A stretch of 5,852 bases of DNA, taken from NCBI GenBank assembly GCA_934216625.1, contig CAKQCC010000054.1, forward strand, positions 1-5,852, read 5' to 3'. The notes under the pieces are model-generated. The model did no database searches. It saw only the letters and a list, made by a program, of their open reading frames with translations, and had not been told where the DNA came from. The position numbers were made by a program, and so were the translations under genes. Origin of the DNA: an uncultured Lactobacillaceae bacterium (GTDB taxonomy: Bacteria; Bacillota; Bacilli; Lactobacillales; Lactobacillaceae). Shown here in pieces: positions 1 to 4,908 of this stretch. Position 1 is the stretch's first letter. Each line of letters begins with the position of its first letter.

Positions 1-201
1 TCAAAATTATCCCAGCGACGACAGAAACTTAACCTTTCTTTAGCTCAATTGAGTATGTTAACTGGGATCAATCAGATTACTTTAAAACGGTGGGAAACTA
101 ACGGGATGAATCCTGACGATAAAATCTCGTTGATCCGTAAATACGCTAAAGTGATGCATTTGAATTTACAAAAATTAGTTACTGACATTGTTAACCAATA
201 G
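1..201 (+). CDS. XRE-family helix-turn-helix protein, 5' end outside window
   Basis: The open frame from base 1 to the TAG at 199-201 gives 66 residues beginning SKLSQRRQKLNLSLAQLS. It matches the layout of an HTH_3/XRE DNA-binding domain: a basic first helix, then 'LSLAQLSMLTGI', then the recognition helix 'NQITLKRWETNG', then 'LIRKYAKVMHLNLQKLV', which corresponds to the usual 'LAKLLGVSLDELL' end of the fold. The domain is nearly complete, so only a few N-terminal residues are probably missing. The visible protein ends right after the domain, so it is a small stand-alone repressor-like protein or the C-terminal part of a longer one. The stop codon overlaps the ribosome site of the next small gene, which implies coupled translation. 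Its target is unknown; autoregulation would be typical of the family but cannot be seen here. Confidence 0.8.
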   Translation, partial: SKLSQRRQKLNLSLAQLSMLTGINQITLKRWETNGMNPDDKISLIRKYAKVMHLNLQKLVTDIVNQ

Positions 202-204
202 GGG
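200..204 (+). promoter_or_regulatory. Ribosome binding site overlapping upstream stop codon
   Basis: AGGGG begins inside the TAG stop of the regulator gene and lies 9 bases before the ATG at 214. It decides the start of the small membrane protein: the in-frame ATG at 205 touches this site and has no room for a spacer. Confidence 0.6.
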
Positions 205-213
205 ATGAAATTG

Positions 214-339
214 ATGATCATTGAAGTTATTGAACAAATTATTGCCTTATTATTGGTACTGTTCGGGAGCTTGTTTTTCATTAACGGTTTTGCTGAACAT
301 AATTGGCTAGGTGGCTTTAAACACCGTTCAAGTAAATAG
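214..339 (+). CDS. Small single-pass membrane protein, 41 aa, unknown function
   Basis: The frame reads MIIEVIEQIIALLLVLFGSL, then FFINGFAEHNWLGGFKHRSSK and a TAG stop. Residues about 5-26 form one hydrophobic helix (IALLLVLFGSLFFI). The C-terminal tail is short and positively charged (FKHRSSK), so the tail is probably cytoplasmic. The start at 214 is preferred because AGGGG at 200-204 sits 9 bases upstream; an ATG at 205 would add MKL but has no spacing. The gene follows the XRE-type regulator with translational coupling and is followed 40 bases later by the HIT gene. I do not recognise the family. It could be a small membrane partner of the regulator or a toxin-like peptide, but the sequence proves neither. 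Coding status rests on the ribosome site, the tight packing and the clean membrane helix. Confidence 0.55.
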   Translation: MIIEVIEQIIALLLVLFGSLFFINGFAEHNWLGGFKHRSSK

Positions 340-379
340 ATAATAATAAAGTTTTTAGATTAAAATCAGGTGAATTAGA

Positions 380-907
380 GTGACGTTAGATCCGAATTGC
401 CCGTTTTGTACTAAACCTGCCGACGAAATAATTTTTCAAAATCGGCTTGCTAAATCGTTTTACGATACTAAACCCGCTAATCCCGGCCATATTTTGGTGG
501 TTCCCAAAGCCCACGTTAAAACCATTTTTGACTGCTCAGCTGAACAGTTTTTGGCGATTCGACAGTTGATTTTGAAAGTTAAGCGCTTCCTTGATCGTCA
601 TTTCCAACCTGCTGGTTACCAAATCGGGATGAATTGTTATCCGGCAGGTGGTCAGTCGGTTTTGCACGCTCACGTTCACATAATTCCAAGGTACCAGAAA
701 CAGGGCCGTCGTCAGATCTTTCCGTTGGATAAGTCGGATCATTTTGATTCCAATTTAGAATTAAATAATCCAAAAATTAACGGAAACGGTTTGACTGTTC
801 AGCAAGCTTGGCCGATTGAAAAGCAAATTTTAACACACTTGAAAGCAAAGGGTGAAAAAGTTACTTTAATGACGAAATATTTTAATTCAGCTGAATTTCG
901 TCACTAA
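380..907 (+). CDS. HIT-family nucleotide-binding protein (Ap4A hydrolase-like)
   Basis: The 175-residue protein carries the histidine-triad motif HAHVHIIP, with the three histidines at residues 96, 98 and 100. HIT enzymes use this motif to hydrolyse or transfer nucleotide phosphates such as Ap4A or AMP-lysine. A CPFC pair (Cys7, Cys10), His45 in 'VPKAHV' and His96 fit the zinc site seen in many bacterial HIT proteins. 'NPGHILVVPKAH' (34-45) and 'GYQIGMNCYPAGGQSVLHAH' (79-98) are typical HIT core segments. The core ends near residue 106; the remaining 70 residues are a less conserved tail, making the protein longer than the usual 140-residue lactobacillar Hit. It therefore looks like an additional, accessory HIT protein. 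The start is GTG, with AGGTG at 368-372 seven bases upstream. It may be co-transcribed with the two small genes before it. The substrate is unknown. Confidence 0.88.
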   Translation: MTLDPNCPFCTKPADEIIFQNRLAKSFYDTKPANPGHILVVPKAHVKTIFDCSAEQFLAIRQLILKVKRFLDRHFQPAGYQIGMNCYPAGGQSVLHAHVHIIPRYQKQGRRQIFPLDKSDHFDSNLELNNPKINGNGLTVQQAWPIEKQILTHLKAKGEKVTLMTKYFNSAEFRH

Positions 908-912
908 ATTGG

Positions 913-941
913 TTGACATTCTCAGAAAAATAGTTCATGAT
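913..941 (+). promoter_or_regulatory. Candidate SigA promoter for the permease leader
   Basis: A perfect TTGACA (913-918), 17 bases, then CATGAT (936-941, four of six matches to TATAAT). It begins 5 bases after the HIT stop codon. Transcription would start near 948, giving a leader of about 250 bases before the permease start. A weaker alternative is TAAAAT at 1024-1029, which lacks a good -35. Either one would place the hairpin and terminator described below inside the permease leader. Confidence 0.5.
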
Positions 942-970
942 ACTAAACATAATCCAAAAGGAAATTAATA

Positions 971-1045
971 ATGCTCAAGCAAGATTTAATTTTTGAATTA
1001 AATTGGCTTTTTGCATTCAAATTTAAAATCTGTTCTTCTGTGTGA
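971..1045 (+). CDS. Possible 24-codon leader ORF
   Basis: ATG at 971 is preceded by AAGGA (958-962) with an 8-base spacer, and the frame runs 24 codons to TGA. The peptide is MLKQDLIFELNW, then LFAFKFKICSSV. It contains four phenylalanine, four leucine and four lysine codons but no run of a single amino acid of the kind expected for classic attenuation. Its first part overlaps a perfect AT hairpin (984-1003), so the ORF may be fortuitous. It ends 40 bases before the strong leader hairpin at 1085. It lies downstream of the candidate promoter at 913 and upstream of the permease terminator, which is why it is listed. Confidence 0.22.
   Translation: MLKQDLIFELNWLFAFKFKICSSV
984..1003 (+). other. 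AT-rich hairpin in permease leader
   Basis: ATTTAATT (984-991) and AATTAAAT (996-1003) are perfect reverse complements around the loop TTTG. The stem is 8 pairs and contains only A-T pairs, so it is weak. It may be chance in such AT-rich sequence. It is recorded because it lies in the presumed permease leader. Confidence 0.35.
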
Positions 1046-1084
1046 AATGTAAAAAACAATTTGCTGAGAATTAGTTAATTACCG

Positions 1085-1111
1085 GCCGCGCAGGAAAATT
1101 AGCTGCGTGGC
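1085..1111 (+). promoter_or_regulatory. Strong GC hairpin in permease leader (possible anti-antiterminator)
   Basis: GCCGCGCAG (1085-1093) pairs with CTGCGTGGC (1103-1111) through nine pairs, one of them G-U, around a 9-base loop. It stands out sharply from the AT-rich surroundings. Its 3' arm can instead pair with 1140-1148 inside the 5' half of the following terminator: AGCTGCG (1101-1107) with CGTAGCT (1142-1148), then a bulged U and GG (1109-1110) with CC (1140-1141). The two folds exclude each other, as expected for an attenuator. No known riboswitch or T-box consensus was recognised. Confidence 0.45.
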
Positions 1112-1131
1112 TTTAAGCCGAATTTTAGCTA

Positions 1132-1172
1132 AAAAATCCCCCGTAGCTGATTTAAAAACTGCGGGGATTTTT
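1132..1172 (+). terminator. Intrinsic terminator in permease leader (attenuator candidate)
   Basis: AAAAATCCCC (1132-1141) pairs with GGGGATTTTT (1163-1172). After one bulged C, GTAG (1143-1146) pairs with CTGC (1159-1162), leaving a 12-base loop. The run of T forms the 3' side of the stem, so it could also act in the reverse direction. It ends only 25 bases before the permease start, leaving no room for a promoter after it. It therefore either ends HIT transcripts while the permease is made by read-through, or is a regulated attenuator of the permease. The overlap with an alternative pairing favours the second. Confidence 0.75.
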
Positions 1173-1197
1173 AATTGTAAAGTAAGGTTATGATTGT

Positions 1198-2634
1198 ATG
1201 AATAAATTGATTCGTAAAATGGGCCACCGGGTCTCTCCGGCGACATATCACCGAAAAGATTCGCGAATGAAGAAAACACTTCGGATTCGTGATTTCCTGG
1301 CTTTAGGTGTTGGAATGGTGGTTTCAACGGCAATTTTTACGTTGCCGGGGATCGTTGCCGCTCGGCACGCTGGCCCGGCAGTCTCAATCTCGTTTTTAGT
1401 TGCTGCCGTTGTGGCCGGCTTTTCAGCTCTAAATTATTCTGAAATGGCTTCAGCGATGCCCTTTGCCGGTTCGGCATTTTCTTGGATCAGCGTCCTTTTT
1501 GGTGAAATCTGGGGCTGGATTGCCGGTTGGGCTTTACTAGCTGAATACTTTATTGCCGGAGCTTTTATTTCATCCGGACTTTCAACTAATTTACGAGGGC
1601 TATTGAGCTCAATTGGCGTTAACCTGCCACGGTTTATGGCCAATTCGTTCGGTAATCATGGCGGTGTCTTTGATTTAATTGGGATTTTAGCAATTCTGAT
1701 TATTTTCGTGTTTCTTCATCATGGAACCAAAAGCACTGCAAAAATTGAAAATTTACTGGTAATTTTAAAAATCGTAGTAATTTTACTGTTCGTAATCGTT
1801 GGTTTAACGTCGATTCACTTGAAAAATTACGTTCCGTTCGTTCCTGCTCATCGTTTGAATGCCGATGGTTCCAATTTTGGTGGAATCAGTGGAATCCTAG
1901 CCGGAGTTAGCATGATTTTTATTTCTTACCTCGGTTTTGATGCGCTAGCCGCTAATTCAGCCGAGGCTAAAAATCCTAAGCGAACGATGCCGGTTTCAAT
2001 TATTGGAACTTTGATCGTTGCAAGTACGCTTTTCATTTTAGTTTCACTAGTTCTAGTTGGAATGTTCAAGTACACTGATTATGCCGGAAATGCTCAACCA
2101 GTAGGCTGGGCGCTTCGAATGGCTCATCATCAGATTATTGCTAACGTGATCGAAACAATTGCGACAATTTGTATGTTTACGGCTTTGGTTGGTGCGATGA
2201 TGGCCGGATCACGATTAATCTATTCATTTGGCCGTGACGGAATGCTGCCGAAGTGGTTAGGTCAACTTAATCCGCGTGGCTTACCGGAGCACGCTTTAGT
2301 AGTGGTTACCGTTTCAAGTATTGTGGTTGGCTCGGTTTTACCGTTTACCTTTATTGCTCAACTGGTTTCGGCCGGGACGATGGTCGCTTTTATGTTCGTA
2401 GCACTTGGAATGTTTACTTTACGGCACCGCGAAGGTCACAGTATTAGTATGCCTGAATTCCAGGTTCCTGGTTATCCCGTTACCCCAATTCTAGCTTTTC
2501 TCGGAACGCTATTGGTCTTCTGGAATTTAGATAACGTTGCTAAGATTTATACGCTAGGTTGGTTTGTAATTGGGATGATAGTGTACTTTAGCTACGGAAT
2601 TTGGCATAGTCATTTGTCAGAATCAGGCTTTTAA
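1198..2634 (+). CDS. APC-superfamily amino-acid permease
   Basis: A 478-residue integral membrane transporter with about 12 hydrophobic helices (roughly 35-52, 58-80, 96-121, 156-175, 184-204, 228-252, 266-290, 314-340, 364-384, 386-408, 427-444, 451-470). The first helix carries the unwound substrate-site signature of the family as 'GVGMVVSTAIFTLPG' (37-51). Helix 6 with its following loop, 'ISYLGFDALAANSAEAKNPKR' (242-262), and the helix 8 region 'AGSRLIYSFGRDGMLPKW' (336-353) are typical of the CAT/YfnA-like branch. Uptake of an amino acid by proton symport is the expected role; the substrate cannot be read from sequence. The start at 1198 is supported by TAAGG (1183-1187) ten bases upstream and by 'MNKLIRKM...KDS', an N-terminus usual in lactobacillar relatives; the later ATG at 1267 has no ribosome site. 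Expression probably depends on passing the terminator just upstream. No terminator is visible after the gene. Confidence 0.93.
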   Translation: MNKLIRKMGHRVSPATYHRKDSRMKKTLRIRDFLALGVGMVVSTAIFTLPGIVAARHAGPAVSISFLVAAVVAGFSALNYSEMASAMPFAGSAFSWISVLFGEIWGWIAGWALLAEYFIAGAFISSGLSTNLRGLLSSIGVNLPRFMANSFGNHGGVFDLIGILAILIIFVFLHHGTKSTAKIENLLVILKIVVILLFVIVGLTSIHLKNYVPFVPAHRLNADGSNFGGISGILAGVSMIFISYLGFDALAANSAEAKNPKRTMPVSIIGTLIVASTLFILVSLVLVGMFKYTDYAGNAQPVGWALRMAHHQIIANVIETIATICMFTALVGAMMAGSRLIYSFGRDGMLPKWLGQLNPRGLPEHALVVVTVSSIVVGSVLPFTFIAQLVSAGTMVAFMFVALGMFTLRHREGHSISMPEFQVPGYPVTPILAFLGTLLVFWNLDNVAKIYTLGWFVIGMIVYFSYGIWHSHLSESGF

Positions 2635-2640
2635 TTTTAA

Positions 2641-2669
2641 ATAACGTGAGGATAAATTTAGTGTATAAT
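2641..2669 (+). promoter_or_regulatory. Promoter of the secreted-protein gene
   Basis: A perfect TATAAT lies at 2664-2669, with ATAACG (2641-2646) as a poor -35 match (three of six) at 17-base spacing. Transcription would start near 2676, giving a leader of about 37 bases before the ATG at 2713. The downstream gene could also be reached by read-through from the permease, since no terminator separates them. Confidence 0.5.
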
Positions 2670-2712
2670 GAGAATGAAATGATTATTTAATGAATTAGGG
2701 TGAATTTGTTTT

Positions 2713-3180
2713 ATGACGAAGAAAGGATTAAGCAGGAGAATCCTGGTTCCCGTAATGTTGTTAGCTGCTATGACTGGCGTTAACGCATTTGCCGGAATTC
2801 GTGGCTCTGCTAACGATTATCTTAATCAGATTAATTATCATCATCAGATTTTGCTCAACATGGTTAACGGCTCGAAAGCACCGGTTCGTAATCGCTATGC
2901 TAGTAGCCGGATGGCACGCTATCATGCTCATCATCTGACGCTTAATGATTATCAAGCAATTTCTCAGAATCAAACCAATCACGCAATCCAAGTTTCTCAA
3001 AATCGAGCTCAAGCTGATCATTCTGCTGGTTTAACTAAATTACCGGTTGGTTTTGGCGAAAACGTCACACCGCATCGTCCGCAAGTCTTTCATGATTTTG
3101 CGATGTCGAATGGTCGATTGCCAGTTCCGCACCAGCAGATTGCGCGGCCTAATATGCCAACAACCAGGCCCAATAACTAG
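2713..3180 (+). CDS. Secreted His/Gln/Asn-rich protein, unknown function
   Basis: The 155-residue product has a clear Sec signal peptide: basic start (MTKKGLSRR), hydrophobic core (ILVPVMLLAAMTGV) and an AFA site, predicting cleavage after residue 27. The mature 128 residues are basic and rich in His (ten), Gln and Asn, and end in a Pro-rich stretch. There is no LPxTG anchor, lipobox or second membrane helix, so it is probably released. AGGGTG (2697-2702) lies 10 bases before the ATG. I do not recognise the family. Two segments, 'DYLNQINYHHQ' (35-45) and 'QNRAQADHSAGLTKLPVGFG' followed by ENV (95-117), faintly recall the first helix and the H...GEN core of CAP/SCP domains, but the protein ends about 40 residues later and lacks the rest of that fold. 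Its stop codon directly abuts the stop of the opposing gene. Confidence 0.75.
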   Translation: MTKKGLSRRILVPVMLLAAMTGVNAFAGIRGSANDYLNQINYHHQILLNMVNGSKAPVRNRYASSRMARYHAHHLTLNDYQAISQNQTNHAIQVSQNRAQADHSAGLTKLPVGFGENVTPHRPQVFHDFAMSNGRLPVPHQQIARPNMPTTRPNN

Positions 3181-3184
3181 TTAT
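3173..3184. repeat. 12-base perfect palindrome at abutting stop codons
   Basis: ATAACTAGTTAT is its own reverse complement. It spans the junction where the TAG of the secreted-protein gene (3178-3180) meets the TAA of the opposing gene (3181-3183 on the minus strand). It has no loop, so it is unlikely to be a good terminator by itself. Confidence 0.6.
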
Positions 3185-3987
3185 CGCTCAATATTTAAAC
3201 TTTCCATTATAATCGTGGCGGTTTCTTCAATTGATTTGTTGGCAACGTTAATGATTAAACAACCGATTTTTCGATAAAGTTGTTTAGCGTATTTAAGCTC
3301 GTTTTTGATGTTGGCTGGATCAGAATATGGAGTGTTCGGGCCTAATCCGTACGAAATCATTCTAGCTTTTCTGATTTTATGCAGCAGCTGAACTGAATTG
3401 GTTAAGCCAAAAATCTTTTTTCGGTCAATCTGCCAAATTTGTTTTGGTAATTGCGTTTTGGGACCAATTGGAACGTTAGCAACCCGAAGTTTCTTGTTAG
3501 CCAGGTATAACGAGAGCGGGGTTTTTGACGTTCTTGAAACTCCCAAAATTACGATGTCAGCTTGGTCCAAATCGTGCGGGTCTTTACCATCATCGTTAGC
3601 GACCGTATATTCCATTGCTGAGATTCGGTCAAAATAATTGTGATTTAGCTGGTGGATCATTCCGGTTTTCATTACCGGTTTGATCCCTAGCTGATCCTGG
3701 ATCATTTGGGTTGGTTTTTGCAGGCAGTCGAATGTGTATAGGTGATTAACGTTAGCGAACGCTTTAATTTGCTGATTAAGGCTGGGACTAACTAACGTAT
3801 AAAAGATCATGGCGCTATTTTCGGCAGCATCTTTTAGAATTCCGCGCAAAATGGAATGGGTTTTTATGAACGGGAACCGTTGATAATTAGGCTTGATTTG
3901 ATTGAATTGTGAAACTGCGGTTCGAGCGATCGTGAGCGCCGTTTCACCGCTTGAATCTGAAATTATAAATAAGTTTAAATTTTTCAT
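3181..3987 (-). CDS. yqfL: Pyruvate,phosphate dikinase regulatory protein (DUF299 kinase/pyrophosphorylase)
   Basis: The 268-residue protein belongs to the PPSR/DUF299 family. Known members phosphorylate a threonine of pyruvate,phosphate dikinase or PEP synthetase using ADP and also reverse this with phosphate, thereby switching PEP formation. Family marks visible are 'SDSSGETA' near the N-terminus (10-17), 'EYTVANDDGKDP' (126-137) and the P-loop-like 'GVSRTSKTPLS' (149-159). The start is set at 3987 (MKNLNLFII) because a full AGGAGG sits six bases upstream; the frame extends ten codons further to an ATG at 4017 that has no ribosome site and would overlap the ribosome site of the chosen start. 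It is divergent from rpsU and convergent, with no gap, on the secreted-protein gene. No target kinase gene is in the window. Confidence 0.93.
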   Translation of the reverse strand: MKNLNLFIISDSSGETALTIARTAVSQFNQIKPNYQRFPFIKTHSILRGILKDAAENSAMIFYTLVSPSLNQQIKAFANVNHLYTFDCLQKPTQMIQDQLGIKPVMKTGMIHQLNHNYFDRISAMEYTVANDDGKDPHDLDQADIVILGVSRTSKTPLSLYLANKKLRVANVPIGPKTQLPKQIWQIDRKKIFGLTNSVQLLHKIRKARMISYGLGPNTPYSDPANIKNELKYAKQLYRKIGCLIINVANKSIEETATIIMESLNIER

Positions 3988-3993
3988 GATAAT

Positions 3994-3999
3994 CCTCCT
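3994..3999 (-). promoter_or_regulatory. Ribosome binding site deciding the YqfL start
   Basis: On the minus strand this reads AGGAGG, a full match to the anti-Shine-Dalgarno, six bases before the ATG whose first base is 3987. It rules in that start over the upstream ATG at 4017. Confidence 0.85.
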
Positions 4000-4005
4000 G
4001 ATGTG

Positions 4006-4034
4006 ATTGTAGCGCAAATTGGCGTTAATGAAAA
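4006..4034 (-). promoter_or_regulatory. Weak candidate promoter for yqfL
   Basis: On the minus strand TTTTCA (4034-4029) is followed after 17 bases by TACAAT (4011-4006). The -10 is good (five of six) and the -35 fair (four of six). The predicted start, near 3999, would fall on the first base of the AGGAGG ribosome site, which is unusually tight and lowers confidence. Confidence 0.35.
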
Positions 4035-4035
4035 T

Positions 4036-4064
4036 TTGACCTATTGATAATTCTTATGTATAAT
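4036..4064 (+). promoter_or_regulatory. Near-consensus SigA promoter for rpsU operon
   Basis: TTGACC (4036-4041), 17 bases, TATAAT (4059-4064). Eleven of twelve consensus bases and ideal spacing make this the strongest promoter in the window, as expected for a ribosomal protein gene. Transcription would start near 4071, giving a leader of about 56 bases. Confidence 0.88.
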
Positions 4065-4070
4065 TATCAA
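4044..4070. promoter_or_regulatory. Perfect 9+9 inverted repeat over the rpsU -10 (operator candidate)
   Basis: TTGATAATT (4044-4052) and AATTATCAA (4062-4070) are exact reverse complements separated by nine bases. The right arm overlaps the TATAAT box and reaches the expected start site; the left arm lies in the promoter spacer. A protein bound here would block the promoter. The half-site GATAAT recalls Fur/PerR-type boxes, but the spacing does not match the classical forms, so no regulator is assigned. Confidence 0.5.
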
Positions 4071-4126
4071 GAATCGTTCATTATGATTGAATGGTTTTAT
4101 TTTGAGCTTGGAGGGAGGGATTTTAT

Positions 4127-4342
4127 ATGTCAACCGTTGTTCATAAACACGAATCTCTTGAAAAAGCTCTTCGCCGTTTTAATCGTTCAGTATCTCGAGA
4201 CGGTACTTTGAGAGAATATCGGAAACGGGAATTTTATACTAAACCGAGTGTATCCCGCAAACTAAAATCTGAAGAAGCTCGCCAACGGGCTGCTAGTCGT
4301 CGCCGTCACAGACGTCGTCGTAATCATCGTAACTTTTATTAG
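4127..4342 (+). CDS. rpsU: Small ribosomal subunit protein S21 (bS21)
   Basis: A 71-residue, strongly basic protein. Residues 9-50 match bS21 throughout: '[20 protein letters not shown]' is followed by '[26 protein letters not shown]'. S21 binds late to the 30S platform near the 3' end of 16S rRNA and aids initiation. A double purine-rich ribosome site, GGAGGGAGGG (4110-4119), ends seven bases before the ATG. The C-terminal tail (about 52-71) is an arginine/histidine-rich extension that makes it longer than the 57-60 residues common in Firmicutes. It is preceded by its own strong promoter with an inverted repeat and followed by a terminator and yqeY, an arrangement common in lactobacilli and Bacillus. 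Confidence 0.95.
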   Translation: MSTVVHKHESLEKALRRFNRSVSRDGTLREYRKREFYTKPSVSRKLKSEEARQRAASRRRHRRRRNHRNFY

Positions 4343-4351
4343 ATTATAAAG

Positions 4352-4381
4352 AAGCGTCTCTGTTCGTCAGGGGCGCTTTTT
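4352..4381 (+). terminator. Intrinsic terminator after rpsU
   Basis: AAGCGTCTCTG (4352-4362) pairs with CAGGGGCGCTT (4368-4378) through 11 pairs, two of them G-U, around the loop TTCGT; the T run 4377-4381 follows. It lies 9 bases after the rpsU stop and 27 bases before yqeY. As no promoter is evident between it and yqeY, some read-through must occur if yqeY is expressed from the rpsU promoter. Confidence 0.85.
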
Positions 4382-4408
4382 AGTTAATATGTTGGAATCG
4401 AGGAAAAC

Positions 4409-4852
4409 ATGAGTCTGGCTAAAACATTAACTAAAGATATGATTGCCGCTATGAAAGCTAAAGATCATCAATCACTTTCGGTAATTCGACAATTAAAGTC
4501 TGATTTGACGAATAAAAAAATTGCCGTCGGGCATAAATTGTCTTCAAATGAAGAAATTGCGGTAGTTACCCACGAAGTTAAGCAACATCGTGAATCAATT
4601 GCGGCTTTTAAAAAAGGTGGCCGTGATGATTTAGTTAAGCAACAGCAGGCTGAATTGAAAGTGATTTTGCACTATGCTCCTAAACCACTTAGCCAGTCTG
4701 AAGTCCAGAAATTAGTTAAAGACACGATTAATTCTGTTCACGCGAGCGGAATGAGCGACTTTGGCAAAGTTATGGGTGCCGTAATGTCGAAAGCCAAGGG
4801 CCGAGCTAACGGTAATGCTGTTAATCAAATGGTTAAGAAGTTATTGAAGTAG
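4409..4852 (+). CDS. yqeY: GatB/YqeY domain-containing protein
   Basis: A 147-residue soluble protein matching the YqeY family over its whole length: a helical N-terminal part ('MSLAKTLTKDMIAAMKAKDH', then 'LSVIRQLKSDLTNKKIAVG'), a central 'EEIAVVTHEVKQHRESIAAFKKGGRDDLV' region, and the C-terminal tail-like domain 'SGMSDFGKVMGAVMSKAKGRANGNAVNQMVKKLL' that resembles the tRNA-contacting end of GatB. No biochemical role is established; a tRNA-related function is inferred in the literature from the GatB likeness. AGGA (4401-4404) precedes the ATG by four bases, a short spacing. It sits between rpsU and phoH with a terminator on each side. Confidence 0.95.
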   Translation: MSLAKTLTKDMIAAMKAKDHQSLSVIRQLKSDLTNKKIAVGHKLSSNEEIAVVTHEVKQHRESIAAFKKGGRDDLVKQQQAELKVILHYAPKPLSQSEVQKLVKDTINSVHASGMSDFGKVMGAVMSKAKGRANGNAVNQMVKKLLK

Positions 4853-4860
4853 ATTAAAAT

Positions 4861-4879
4861 GGGGGTTAAGCCCCCTTTT
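4861..4879 (+). terminator. Short intrinsic terminator after yqeY
   Basis: GGGGG (4861-4865), loop TTAAG, CCCCC (4871-4875), then TTTT. The stem has only five pairs but all are G-C. The T run is short, so it is likely to be leaky. It lies 8 bases after the yqeY stop and 40 bases before the phoH start. Confidence 0.65.
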
Positions 4880-4902
4880 ACATATTGAGTTGAATTTAAG
4901 CA

Positions 4903-4908
4903 AGAGGG
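4903..4908 (+). promoter_or_regulatory. Ribosome binding site for the TTG start of phoH
   Basis: AGAGGG lies 11 bases before the TTG at 4920, slightly long spacing. It is the only good ribosome site in reach, and no ATG or GTG is available in frame near it. An earlier in-frame TTG at 4890 has no ribosome site. Confidence 0.55.

Noticed and set aside
205..213. Earlier ATG start for the 41-residue membrane protein
   Set aside because: It directly follows AGGGG with no spacer; the ATG at 214 has a proper 9-base spacing.
340..379. Separate promoter for the HIT gene (TAAAAT at 361-366)
   Set aside because: No acceptable -35 exists at 16-18 bases, and the start point would fall next to the ribosome site.
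919..1070. TTCTCAG (919-925) and CTGAGAA (1064-1070) as a long-range leader stem
   Set aside because: The left arm lies inside the promoter spacer and would not be transcribed from the proposed start; seven bases can match by chance.
948..1172. Stand-alone small RNA such as 6S RNA ending at the terminator
   Set aside because: Length and promoter-terminator pairing would allow it, but the ends do not pair into a long rod with a central bubble, and the position right before a permease fits a leader better.
1075..1175. T-box riboswitch upstream of the amino-acid permease
   Set aside because: The arrangement (long leader, antiterminator, terminator) is right and a UGGC occurs at 1108-1111, but the conserved AGGGTGGTACCGCG-type T-box sequence and a recognisable Stem I are absent.
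1079..1333. 84-codon open frame on the minus strand across the permease start
   Set aside because: It overlaps the terminator and the permease N-terminus, has no ribosome site or family likeness, and is explained as a shadow frame.
3988..4017. Ten-codon N-terminal extension of YqfL (MRYNHIRRII)
   Set aside because: No ribosome site precedes it, the AGGAGG lies inside it, and the family normally begins at the residues after it.
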